NCBI GenBank assembly: GCA_000023185.1
Contig: CP001622.1
Coordinates: forward strand, 1,736,001 to 1,800,000
Origin: Rhizobium leguminosarum bv. trifolii WSM1325
Lineage (GTDB): Bacteria > Pseudomonadota > Alphaproteobacteria > Rhizobiales > Rhizobiaceae
Direction of reading: 5' to 3'
Length of the DNA: 64,000 nt
The first letter of the stretch is position 1, and every line of letters starts with the position of its first letter. Below the pieces are notes generated by a model. The model searched no databases and had not been told where the DNA came from. It was given only the letters and a program-made list of their open reading frames with translations. The translations under genes and the position numbers were made by a program. This document shows, piece after piece, positions 16,692 through 24,332 of the stretch.

Positions 16692-16753
16692 GCCCGTTTT
16701 CGGGCTTTCTTTTTGCTTTTTGGAAGATGGGAGGGCGGCTTGGCCGCCTTCCC
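16692..16753 (-). promoter_or_regulatory. Intercistronic hairpins between aapJ and aapQ
   Basis: On the transcript, GGGAAGGCGGC pairs with GCCGCCCTCCC (16729-16753, one mismatch), followed by a second small stem from GCCCG TTTT CGGGC (16692-16705). Such structures after a binding-protein gene commonly protect the upstream mRNA from decay or terminate part of transcription. The role here is inferred. Confidence 0.6.
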
Positions 16754-16775
16754 GGGATTTCATGTCAAAGCTCGA

Positions 16776-17801
16776 TTAACGAACCGGCGGTGCGTACTGG
16801 ATGCCGCCCTTGTTCCAGAGAGCATTCAAGCCGCGTGCGATCTTGAGCGGGCTACCCTGGCCGATGTTGCGCTCGAAGATTTCGCCATAATTGCCGACGC
16901 CCTTGATGACGTTGGCGGCCCAATCATTGGTCAGGCCGAGATCAGTACCAATCTTGGTGTCGGTCTCGCTGCCGAGGAAGCGCTTGATATCCGGGTTCGG
17001 CGAGTTTTTCATCTCGTCGACATTTGCCTGGGTGATGCCGAACTCTTCGGCATTGATCAGCGCATAAGCTGTCCAGGAAACGATATCGAACCACTGATCA
17101 TCACCCTGACGGACGGCCGGGCCAAGCGGCTCCTTGGAGATGATCTCGGGAAGGATGACGTGTTCGTCGGGATTTTTCAGCGTCAGACGCAACGAATAGA
17201 GACCGGATTGGTCGGTCGTGTAAACGTCGCAACGACCGGCGTCGTAGGCCGCGTTGACCTCAGGAAGATTTTCGAAGACGACCGGATTGTACTGCAGATT
17301 GTTCGTCTTGAAGTAATCGGCGAGGTTCAGCTCCGTGGTCGTGCCCGACTGCACGCAGATTGCGGCGCCGGAGAGTTCGAGAGCCGACTTCACATTCAGG
17401 CCCTTGCGAACCATGAACCCCTGGCCGTCATAATAGGTGACAGGACGGAAGTTGAAGCCGAGTGCGGTGTCGCGATTGATCGTCCAGGTCGTATTGCGCG
17501 AGAGGACGTCGATTTCGCCGGACTGCAGAGCGGTGAAGCGTTCCTTCGCATTTGTCGGCGTGTACTTGACCTTGGTGGGGTCGCCGAACACGGCCGAAGC
17601 GACGGCCTTGCAGAAGTCGACGTCGAAGCCGGCCCAATTGCCGGAAGCGTCAGGTGCGGCAAAGCCGGTAAGGCCGGTATTGACGCCGCACTGAACGAAA
17701 CCCTTTGCCTTGACGTCTGAGAGAGTGGTGGCGGAGGCAGCCGAGGCGCCAACTGCCAAAACTGCTGCGCCGATGGCGGCGGACAGGAGCTTATTTTTCA
17801 T
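16776..17801 (-). CDS. aapJ: General L-amino acid ABC transporter, periplasmic binding protein
   Basis: A 341-residue solute-binding protein (SBP family 3) with a signal peptide (MKNKLLSAAIGAAVLAVGAS, cut after ASA). The mature protein has CGVNTGLTGFAAPD at the start, WAGFDVDFCKAVASAVFGD and an IDVLSRNTTWT segment, all typical of AapJ/BztA. It is the first gene of the operon. The start at 17801 gives the known family length; the longer open frame upstream has no signal peptide. The Aap operon of R. leguminosarum is known to respond to nitrogen status, but no clear sigma-54 site was found here. Confidence 0.95.
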   Translation of the reverse strand: MKNKLLSAAIGAAVLAVGASAASATTLSDVKAKGFVQCGVNTGLTGFAAPDASGNWAGFDVDFCKAVASAVFGDPTKVKYTPTNAKERFTALQSGEIDVLSRNTTWTINRDTALGFNFRPVTYYDGQGFMVRKGLNVKSALELSGAAICVQSGTTTELNLADYFKTNNLQYNPVVFENLPEVNAAYDAGRCDVYTTDQSGLYSLRLTLKNPDEHVILPEIISKEPLGPAVRQGDDQWFDIVSWTAYALINAEEFGITQANVDEMKNSPNPDIKRFLGSETDTKIGTDLGLTNDWAANVIKGVGNYGEIFERNIGQGSPLKIARGLNALWNKGGIQYAPPVR

Positions 17802-18162
17802 TTTCCCAACCTTTTCCGTTGTCTTATCTTTTCTTGTGGAGAGTGCGTGCCGACAATCCGTGCCGCCTCCCCATTTGTCTCGACACCCTCCCGGCGCGAG
17901 TGACCCTATCACAGTCGCAAATGTCACTATGGTCAAGTGTCGCGCCTAATAATTGCGGCGAAATGCAACATTTTGGCAGATAGCGCTGCATTCATGGGCG
18001 GTTGGCTAGGAAATAGGCGTCCAGTTGCGGAAAAATAACGCGAAAAACGAAATTTCCATCATTTCAGACCGTCGCCTGCAACCGATCTTCAAGGGGTTGA
18101 CCCGAAACGGCCGGGCGTCCAAAAGTCAGGTTTCGCGACCCCTCGCAAAGGCTATTCCCGAC
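17802..18162. promoter_or_regulatory. Divergent promoter region aapJ / metC
   Basis: A 361-base region between two outward-facing genes, so both promoters must be here. The metC side carries a leader inverted repeat: AGGGGT + CGAAAC (18092-18097, 18103-18108) against GTTTCG + ACCCCT (18130-18135, 18138-18143), ending 20 bases before the metC start. TGGCAGATAGCGCTGCA near 17974 resembles a sigma-54 site, but its GG-GC spacing is 11 rather than 10. Confidence 0.4.
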
Positions 18163-19353
18163 ATGAAAGACAAAGACAGCTTGCTGCAGAATGCCGGCAT
18201 CAACACCCGCCTGACCCATATTGGCAACGATCCTTTCGACTATCACGGCTTCATCAATCCGCCGGTCGTGCATGCCTCGACGGTGTTGTTTCCGAACGCC
18301 CGGGCGATGGAGACGCGCACGCAGAAATACACCTACGGAACGCGCGGCACCCCGACGACGGATGCGCTCTGCGAGGCGATCGACGCACTCGAAGGCTCGG
18401 CCGGAACGATCCTTGTGCCCTCGGGCCTTGCGGCCGTCACCATTCCGTTCCTAGGTTTCGTCGCGGCCGGCGATCATGCGCTGGTGGTCGATTCGGTCTA
18501 TGGCCCGACGCGCCATTTCTGCGACACGATGCTGAAGCGCCTCGGCGTCGAGGTGGAATATTACGATCCGGCGATCGGCGCCGGCATCGAGACGCTGTTC
18601 CGGCCGAACACGAAGCTCGTTCACACCGAGGCTCCCGGCTCCAACACCTTCGAGATGCAGGATATTCCGGCGATCTCGGCGGTCGCGCACCGCCACGGCG
18701 CCGTCGTCATGATGGATAATACCTGGGCGACGCCGCTCTATTTCAGGCCGCTCGATCACGGCGTCGACATCTCGATCCATGCATCGACGAAATATCCGTC
18801 CGGCCATTCCGACATCCTGCTCGGAACGGTTTCGGCCAATGCCGAGCACTGGGAGCGGCTGAAGGAGGCAAACGGCGTGCTCGGCATCTGCGGCGCACCC
18901 GATGATGCCTATCAGATTCTGCGCGGATTGCGCACCATGGGCCTGCGCCTCGAGCGGCATTATGAAAGCGCGCTTGATATTGCGGAATGGCTGGAGGGCA
19001 GGGAGGATGTCGCCCGCGTGCTGCATCCGGCTCTGCCGAGTTTTCCCTCTCATCATCTCTGGAAGCGCGATTTCAAAGGCGCCAGCGGCATCTTTTCCTT
19101 CGTGCTGGCCGCCGACGGCCCCGAGAAATCAAGAGCAAAGGCGCATGCCTTCCTCGACGCCCTCAGGATTTTCGGTCTCGGCTATTCCTGGGGTGGCTTT
19201 GAAAGCCTCGCTCTGCATGCCTATCTCAACGATCGCAAGGTCGCCAAGGCGCCCACGGATGGTCCGGTCATCCGCCTGCAGATCGGCATCGAGGACGTGG
19301 TCGATCTGAAGGCCGATATCGAACGGGGTTTTGCGGCGGCAAGCGCGGTCTGA
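18163..19353 (+). CDS. metC: Cystathionine beta-lyase
   Basis: A 396-residue PLP enzyme of the Cys/Met metabolism family. The PLP lysine is K210 in SIHASTKYPSGHSD; other family marks are YTYGTRGTPTTDAL, VPSGLAAV, and EAPGSNTFEMQD. It cleaves cystathionine to homocysteine, pyruvate and ammonia in methionine synthesis. Its place divergent from aapJ matches the arrangement described for R. leguminosarum. The start at 18163 follows AAAGG; the frame is open for 46 more codons upstream but that part is not family-like. Confidence 0.94.
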   Translation: MKDKDSLLQNAGINTRLTHIGNDPFDYHGFINPPVVHASTVLFPNARAMETRTQKYTYGTRGTPTTDALCEAIDALEGSAGTILVPSGLAAVTIPFLGFVAAGDHALVVDSVYGPTRHFCDTMLKRLGVEVEYYDPAIGAGIETLFRPNTKLVHTEAPGSNTFEMQDIPAISAVAHRHGAVVMMDNTWATPLYFRPLDHGVDISIHASTKYPSGHSDILLGTVSANAEHWERLKEANGVLGICGAPDDAYQILRGLRTMGLRLERHYESALDIAEWLEGREDVARVLHPALPSFPSHHLWKRDFKGASGIFSFVLAADGPEKSRAKAHAFLDALRIFGLGYSWGGFESLALHAYLNDRKVAKAPTDGPVIRLQIGIEDVVDLKADIERGFAAASAV

Positions 19354-19384
19354 TCAGACAAGCTTTGTCGTCGCTTGTGAAACC

Positions 19385-20539
19385 TCAAGGCAGATCTGCA
19401 GCCCGATAGCCGTAGATCCAGTCGAGATCGGCCGCCAGGCTTAGCGGCGGCTTGAGGCCGAGCACGAGATCGCGGCCGATCCGGATCGGCCCTTTCGCAT
19501 GATAGGCGAACCGGTTGAAGGCGCCGCGCTGGCGAAGTCTCGCAATGCGTGGCGCCCGATGTCTTTCGAAGCGCGCCAGCGCTTCCGCCATGGGGCTATT
19601 CGAAAGAAACGCCGCCAGTTCGTAGGCGTCTTCGATCGCCATCGCCGCTCCCTGTCCGGCAAAAGGCATCATCGCGTGGGCGGCGTCGCCGATCAGCACC
19701 GTCTTTCGGCCGTCCTGCCATGTGCCTGATGTGGTTTCGAACAGCGGCCAGAACGTTAGCTTATTCTGTCTGTCGAGCAGCGAGACGATTGCGGCATTCC
19801 AGCCGGAAAGGCGTGCCCGCAGCTCGGCGCGCTGTTCGGCCGTCGGCTCGCTTTGCCAGGCCTGCGGCGCGGTATTGCCGGCGGTGATCGCCACCATGTT
19901 GAAGCTGCCGCTTTCTCTCAGCGGATAGCAGACGAGGTGCGCCGAGCCGCCGAGAAAAGCCGAAACGCTTGCCCTATCGAGGAAACCGGGCGCCTCATTT
20001 TCGGCAATGGTGAAGCGGTAGGCGATATTGCCGGAAAAGCGCGGCGAGGGGCTGCCCGAAATGGATTGCCGGAGCTTCGACCAGACGCCGTCGGCGCCGA
20101 TCACGACGTCGGCCGCCCGCTCGAAAGGCGGTAGGGTCGCATCGATCCGCACGCCGAGGTGAAGCCGGCAGCGCGGATCGGCCGTAACCGCTGCCAAAAG
20201 GGCTTTCTGCAACGTAGTGCGGTGCAGAACGCCATAGGGAGCGCCCCAGCGTTCCCGCGCGAATATGCCGGCCGGCACCGCCGCGAGCTGGCGGAGCGAC
20301 CCGCCCGATATCAGCCGGATCGCGTCCGGCTCGAGCCAGACCTTTGACAGTCCTTCAAGGATGCCGAGTTCGGCAAGGATGTGCGAAGCGTTCGGCGAAA
20401 CCTGCAATCCAGCGCCGATTTCGGTGAGTTCGCCCGCCTGCTCGAAGATCTCCGAACTGATGCCCCGGCGCGAAAGCGCAAGGGCAGCGGTCAGCCCTGA
20501 TATCCCGGCGCCGATGATGGCGGCATGTTCGACCGGCAT
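19385..20539 (-). CDS. FAD-dependent monooxygenase (salicylate hydroxylase-like)
   Basis: A 384-residue class A flavoprotein monooxygenase. It has the N-terminal dinucleotide fold AAIIGAGISGLTAALAL, the DG motif ADVVIGADGVWSKLR at mid-length and the second FAD motif VLIGDAAHAMMPFAGQGAAMA. This layout fits 3-hydroxybenzoate/salicylate hydroxylase-type enzymes that hydroxylate aromatic acids using NAD(P)H and oxygen. The actual substrate cannot be told from sequence. It starts 28 bases after the zinc-protein gene and may be co-transcribed with it. Confidence 0.88.
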   Translation of the reverse strand: MPVEHAAIIGAGISGLTAALALSRRGISSEIFEQAGELTEIGAGLQVSPNASHILAELGILEGLSKVWLEPDAIRLISGGSLRQLAAVPAGIFARERWGAPYGVLHRTTLQKALLAAVTADPRCRLHLGVRIDATLPPFERAADVVIGADGVWSKLRQSISGSPSPRFSGNIAYRFTIAENEAPGFLDRASVSAFLGGSAHLVCYPLRESGSFNMVAITAGNTAPQAWQSEPTAEQRAELRARLSGWNAAIVSLLDRQNKLTFWPLFETTSGTWQDGRKTVLIGDAAHAMMPFAGQGAAMAIEDAYELAAFLSNSPMAEALARFERHRAPRIARLRQRGAFNRFAYHAKGPIRIGRDLVLGLKPPLSLAADLDWIYGYRAADLP

Positions 20540-20566
20540 TGTCCGTCCGATCCGAATCTGGACTGA

Positions 20567-20812
20567 CTACGCCGCCTTCACGTGAAAAACGCAACCGGCC
20601 GGATTGGTTTGGCTGGGCTTGAGCGCGGAATTGAACCGATAGAGCGTCGAGCAGTAGGAACAGACCTTCTCGTTGTCGTCGCCCATGTCGATGAAGATAT
20701 GCGGATGATCGAAGGGAGCCGAAGCGCCGGTGCACATGAATTCCTTGACGCCGACTTCGATAACGCGGTGACCGCCGTCGTTCTGGAAGTGGGGAATGTT
20801 GTGGCCGGCCAT
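20567..20812 (-). CDS. Zinc-finger CHCC protein (NDUFS6-like)
   Basis: An 81-residue protein of the zf-CHCC family. The zinc ligands are visible in FMCTGASAPFDHPHIFIDMG and VCSYCSTLYRF. The mitochondrial homologue NDUFS6 is a zinc-binding accessory subunit of complex I, and alphaproteobacterial members are thought to act likewise. GGAGAG before the ATG at 20812 decides the start. A second complex I accessory gene (NDUFS4-like) is at 4.2 kb. Confidence 0.88.
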   Translation of the reverse strand: MAGHNIPHFQNDGGHRVIEVGVKEFMCTGASAPFDHPHIFIDMGDDNEKVCSYCSTLYRFNSALKPSQTNPAGCVFHVKAA

Positions 20813-20957
20813 GTCGCTCTCCGAATGCTTTGAAATGTGCGCGAACCTTATAAGCCTTCGCCGCAAATGTGTAGAGCCAAAGCACTGCGCCAGGCACAGT
20901 TTTTGGCTTCACGATGAAAGGCCGCTCGATTATGGTCGCGCCAAAAAGGAAGGCCAG

Positions 20958-21743
20958 ATGAACCTGAATACACCCACATTTTCAAGCTTCACCCATGACG
21001 GATTGCAGCTCGCCTTCTTCGATGAGGGCGATCCGGCCGGTGTGCCCGTGATGTTGATCCACGGCTTTGCCTCGACTGCAAACGTCAACTGGGTGCATCC
21101 GGGTTGGTTGAAGACGCTCGGTGATGCCGGCTTCCGGGTGATTGCCATGGACAATCGCGGCCACGGGGCAAGCGACAAGCCGCACGATGCCGAAGCCTAT
21201 CGCCCATGGATCATGGCCGGCGATGCAATCGCGCTGCTCGACCATCTCGGCATCCCCGAGGCCAATGTCATGGGCTATTCGATGGGCGCGCGCATCTCCG
21301 TCTTTGCCGCGCTTGCCAATCCGCATCGCGTCCGTTCGCTGGTGCTCGGCGGCCTCGGCATCGGCATGACCGACGGCGTCGGCGACTGGGACCCTATTGC
21401 CGATGCGCTGCTGGCGCCCTCGCTGGAAGCGGTGACACATGCCCGCGGCCGCATGTTCCGCGCCTTCGCCGAGGAGACGAAGAGCGACCGGGTCGCTCTT
21501 GCCGATTGCATCCGCGGCTCGCGCGATCTCGTCGCCCGCTCCGATATGGCCAAGCTCGACATGCCGACGCTGATCGGCGTCGGCACCAAGGATGATATCG
21601 CCGGCTCGCCGCAGGAATTGGCGGCGCTGATGCAAAATGCCGAAGCGCTCGATATTCCGGGCCGCGATCATATGCTCGCCGTCGGCGACAGGGTTTTCAA
21701 GCAGGCGGTGCTGGCCTTCTATGCAAGGGTCGCCCATTGCTGA
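20958..21743 (+). CDS. Alpha/beta hydrolase
   Basis: A 261-residue alpha/beta hydrolase. The oxyanion region is MLIHGFASTANVNW, the nucleophile elbow is GYSMGAR (Ser in GxSxG), the DNRGHGASDKP motif is present, and the late catalytic His lies in PGRDHMLAVG, with an acidic partner in GTKDDIAG. Substrate unknown; this subgroup includes esterases and C-C hydrolases. The ATG at 20958 follows AAGGAAGGCCAG. It is divergent from the zinc-protein gene. Confidence 0.9.
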   Translation: MNLNTPTFSSFTHDGLQLAFFDEGDPAGVPVMLIHGFASTANVNWVHPGWLKTLGDAGFRVIAMDNRGHGASDKPHDAEAYRPWIMAGDAIALLDHLGIPEANVMGYSMGARISVFAALANPHRVRSLVLGGLGIGMTDGVGDWDPIADALLAPSLEAVTHARGRMFRAFAEETKSDRVALADCIRGSRDLVARSDMAKLDMPTLIGVGTKDDIAGSPQELAALMQNAEALDIPGRDHMLAVGDRVFKQAVLAFYARVAHC

Positions 21744-21871
21744 CAACATCGTGATGCCGAAAAACCATGCTAAAAAACCATGGCGACGGCACCCATTTAT
21801 GTTATTGCCGTTTTCCTCTATATATTGGCATTCCGAAAACGGCATTCCGGCTGGCAGCGAGGAGAGCGGCG

Positions 21872-22705
21872 ATGGTCGCAAAGACTGACATTCGTGCTTT
21901 TGACACAGGCCATCCGCTGAAGGTGATGGATCCCATCTGGGACAGCCTGCGCGAGGAAGCCCGGCTCGCCGCCGAACGGGACCCGGTTCTCGCCGCCTTC
22001 CTCTATTCGACCGTGATCAACTACCATTCGCTCGAGGAATGCGTCATCCACCGCATCTGCGAACGTCTCGATCACCCCGACATGCAGGCGAACCTGCTTC
22101 GCCAGACTTTCGAGGAAATGCTCCTCGACTGGCCTGACTGGAGCTCCATCCTGCGCGTCGATATCCAGGCGATCTATGACCGCGATCCCGCATGCCTGCG
22201 CTTCATGGAAGCGGTGCTTTATTTCAAGGGCTTCCATGCGCTGCAGACACATCGTCTGGCCCATTGGCTGCTGAACCGCGGCCGGCGCGATTTTGCGCTC
22301 TATTTGCAGAGCCGCTCCTCCAGCGTCTTCCAGACCGACATCAATCCGGCCGCCCGTATCGGCAAGGGCATCTTCCTCGATCACGCCACCGGCCTCGTCG
22401 TCGGCGAGACGGCCGTCATCGGCGACAACGTCTCGATTCTGCACGGTGTCACACTCGGCGGCACCGGCAAGGAGGGTGCCGACCGCCATCCGAAGATCGG
22501 CTCCGGCGTCATGATCGGCGCCGGTGCGAAGATCCTCGGCAATATCGAGATCGGCTACTGCTCACGCGTCGCCGCCGGCTCCGTCGTCCTGAAGGCGGTG
22601 CCGCCCAAAAAGACAGTCGCGGGTGTGCCGGCCAAGGTCGTCGGCGAGGCCGGTTGTTCCGAGCCGTCGCGCAACATGGACCAGGTGATCGGCGCCGACA
22701 TCTGA
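21872..22705 (+). CDS. cysE: Serine O-acetyltransferase
   Basis: A 277-residue enzyme with the CysE N-terminal helical domain (MDPIWDSLREEARLAAERDP … FLYSTVINYHSLEE) and a C-terminal left-handed hexapeptide beta-helix (ARIGKGIFLDHATGLVVGE, VSILHGVTLGGTGK). The catalytic His is in LDHATG, with a second His in ILHGVT. It acetylates serine in cysteine synthesis, thus feeding sulfur to the MetC pathway. GAGGAGAGCGGCG sets the start at 21872; the longer frame upstream is not family-like. Confidence 0.95.
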   Translation: MVAKTDIRAFDTGHPLKVMDPIWDSLREEARLAAERDPVLAAFLYSTVINYHSLEECVIHRICERLDHPDMQANLLRQTFEEMLLDWPDWSSILRVDIQAIYDRDPACLRFMEAVLYFKGFHALQTHRLAHWLLNRGRRDFALYLQSRSSSVFQTDINPAARIGKGIFLDHATGLVVGETAVIGDNVSILHGVTLGGTGKEGADRHPKIGSGVMIGAGAKILGNIEIGYCSRVAAGSVVLKAVPPKKTVAGVPAKVVGEAGCSEPSRNMDQVIGADI

Positions 22706-22845
22706 GCGCCCGTTGGAAACAAGGATAGGAAAAGTCGGCGGGATCCGAGCGGGGAGAGCCATGAGCAAACGGCAACCTTGCCTTTACACCGCTGCATTTC
22801 CTGTGCAAGAAGCGGCCAATCAAGACCGCTTACGGAGATGACAGA

Positions 22846-23049
22846 GTGAAGCCAGAAGAAATCAAGAAGCTCGACGCCTATTTCAAGCGCATGTTCAATC
22901 CGCAGATGATCGTCAAGGCGCGTCCGCGCAAGGATGATTCTGCGGAAGTCTATCTCGGCGAAGAATTTCTGGGTGTCGTCTATATCGATGACGAGGACGG
23001 CGACCGCTCCTACAACTTTTCGATGGCGATCCTCGACGTCGATCTCTGA
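22846..23049 (+). CDS. DUF3126 family protein
   Basis: A 67-residue protein beginning KPEEIKKLDAYFKRMFNP and ending YNFSMAILDVDL, matching DUF3126, a small conserved alphaproteobacterial family of unknown function. The initiation codon is GTG at 22846 with GGAG 11 bases before it. The strong terminator at 23068 ends the transcript. Confidence 0.85.
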   Translation: MKPEEIKKLDAYFKRMFNPQMIVKARPRKDDSAEVYLGEEFLGVVYIDDEDGDRSYNFSMAILDVDL

Positions 23050-23067
23050 TCGCGTTCGAAAGCTTCA

Positions 23068-23104
23068 AAAGGACCGAACGGCGCGATCCGTTCGGTCCTT
23101 TTTT
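23068..23104 (+). terminator. Rho-independent terminator
   Basis: 14-bp perfect stem AAAGGACCGAACGG / CCGTTCGGTCCTTT with loop CGCGAT, then TTT. It ends the DUF3126 transcript. Confidence 0.92.
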
Positions 23105-23262
23105 CGTTTTTTCGATTCGCAACGAGAATTTATTCAAAACTTCCGGTTGCGGCATTCTGATATATTTTAGCAAAATCAATTAAAGACGTACGTGCCCCGG
23201 CGCGCTGCCTTTGTTATCTTTTTGTAATGCAACCGTTGGATGTTTTGCAGCGCACAAGACTA

Positions 23263-23291
23263 CTTGACTATTTGTGCATTGCAGCTACCCT
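23263..23291 (+). promoter_or_regulatory. Candidate phasin promoter
   Basis: CTTGAC (23263-23268), a 17-base spacer and TACCCT (23286-23291), close to the rhizobial housekeeping consensus. It lies 33 bases before the phasin start codon. Confidence 0.4.
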
Positions 23292-23323
23292 GCGGCCACC
23301 AACAGCCCAACGGAGGATGGCTC

Positions 23324-23695
23324 ATGTTCAACTTTGAAGACGCCAACAAGAAGAGCAAGGAAGCCGTCGACACGGCCCTGAAGACCTATACCGACACGTC
23401 CAAGGGCTTTCAGGCAATCGCCACCGAAGCCACTGAATATTCGAAGAAATCTTTTCAGGACGCGGTGACGCATTTCGAAACGCTGGCCGGCGTCAAGAGC
23501 TTCGAGGCCGCCTTCGAGCTGCAGACGAGCTACGTCAAGGCGTATTTTGAAGGCTTTGTCTCCGAGACGACGAAGCTCAGTGAGATGTATGCCGATCTCG
23601 CCAAATCAGCCTACAAGCCCTATGAGGCACCGATCGCCGCTGCGGTCGTCAAGACCGCAAAGTCGGTGTCGGCGGCGACGCCTGCTGCTGCTTGA
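23324..23695 (+). CDS. Phasin family protein
   Basis: A 123-residue helical protein of the phasin_2 family: MFNFEDANKKSKEAVDTALK, AIATEATEYSKKSFQDAVTHFETLAGVKS, then YVKAYFEGFVSETTKLSEMYADLAK and an Ala/Pro-rich tail. Phasins coat polyhydroxybutyrate granules and are abundant. GGAGGATGG precedes the start. A candidate promoter and a strong terminator bracket it, so it is monocistronic. Confidence 0.9.
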   Translation: MFNFEDANKKSKEAVDTALKTYTDTSKGFQAIATEATEYSKKSFQDAVTHFETLAGVKSFEAAFELQTSYVKAYFEGFVSETTKLSEMYADLAKSAYKPYEAPIAAAVVKTAKSVSAATPAAA

Positions 23696-23737
23696 ACTGA
23701 TTTCAAAGGCGCAACCTGCGCTACATATTGAAAAATG

Positions 23738-23772
23738 AAGACCGGCTACGCATCTGTAGCCGGTCTTTTTGT
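23738..23772 (+). terminator. Rho-independent terminator of the phasin gene
   Basis: 12-bp stem AAGACCGGCTAC / GTAGCCGGTCTT with a six-base loop, then TTTGTTT. Confidence 0.92.
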
Positions 23773-23965
23773 TTCCACTTTCGCTGCAGCGCCCGCATGG
23801 GATCGACCGGGGACTTTTTTGGTCTTTCCCGTGCATGCCGGCCATTTCTTGATTGCAGTGTCTGACAGGGGGCTTAAAATCAGCCTATTATGAACTAAGT
23901 TAGTGTTTCAGATATTCGGCGGGAAAAGCACCCTCCCATGCTCCGCTGGATTGCTTGAGGAATGA

Positions 23966-24322
23966 ATGACAATGATCGCAAAGCCGATCCGGATGCAGAA
24001 CGACAGCGAAAGGAACGGGGACAACGCAAATCGAACCTCGGTCATCACGCGCACCAAGCCGAAGACCAAGAAGCCCAATCTTTATCGTGTGCTGCTTTTG
24101 AATGACGACTACACTCCCATGGAATTCGTCATTCATATTCTGGAGCGTTTTTTTCAGAAGGATCGTGAAAGTGCCACCCGCATCATGCTCCATGTCCATA
24201 ACCACGGCGTCGGCGAATGCGGAATATTCACATACGAGGTAGCGGAAACGAAGGTCAGCCAGGTGATGGACTTCGCCCGGCAGCACCAGCATCCGCTGCA
24301 ATGCGTCATGGAAAAGAAGTGA
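23966..24322 (+). CDS. clpS: ClpS adaptor protein
   Basis: A 118-residue ClpS. After a variable ~38-residue head comes the core [21 protein letters not shown], with the N-degron pocket residues (N, D, D), then [25 protein letters not shown]. ClpS delivers N-end-rule substrates to ClpAP. It lies 10 bases before clpA, which fits an operon. The start could also be the ATG at 23972, better spaced from GAGG. Confidence 0.95.
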   Translation: MTMIAKPIRMQNDSERNGDNANRTSVITRTKPKTKKPNLYRVLLLNDDYTPMEFVIHILERFFQKDRESATRIMLHVHNHGVGECGIFTYEVAETKVSQVMDFARQHQHPLQCVMEKK

Positions 24323-24332
24323 GGATCTGAAC

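Noticed and set aside
17970..17995. Possible sigma-54 promoter TGGCAGATAGCGCTGCA near aapJ
   Set aside because: GG to GC spacing is 11 instead of 10, and the orientation points towards metC rather than aapJ.
18025..18162. Possible SAM-II type riboswitch before metC
   Set aside because: The expected conserved core and pseudoknot sequence are not present; only a generic stem is seen.
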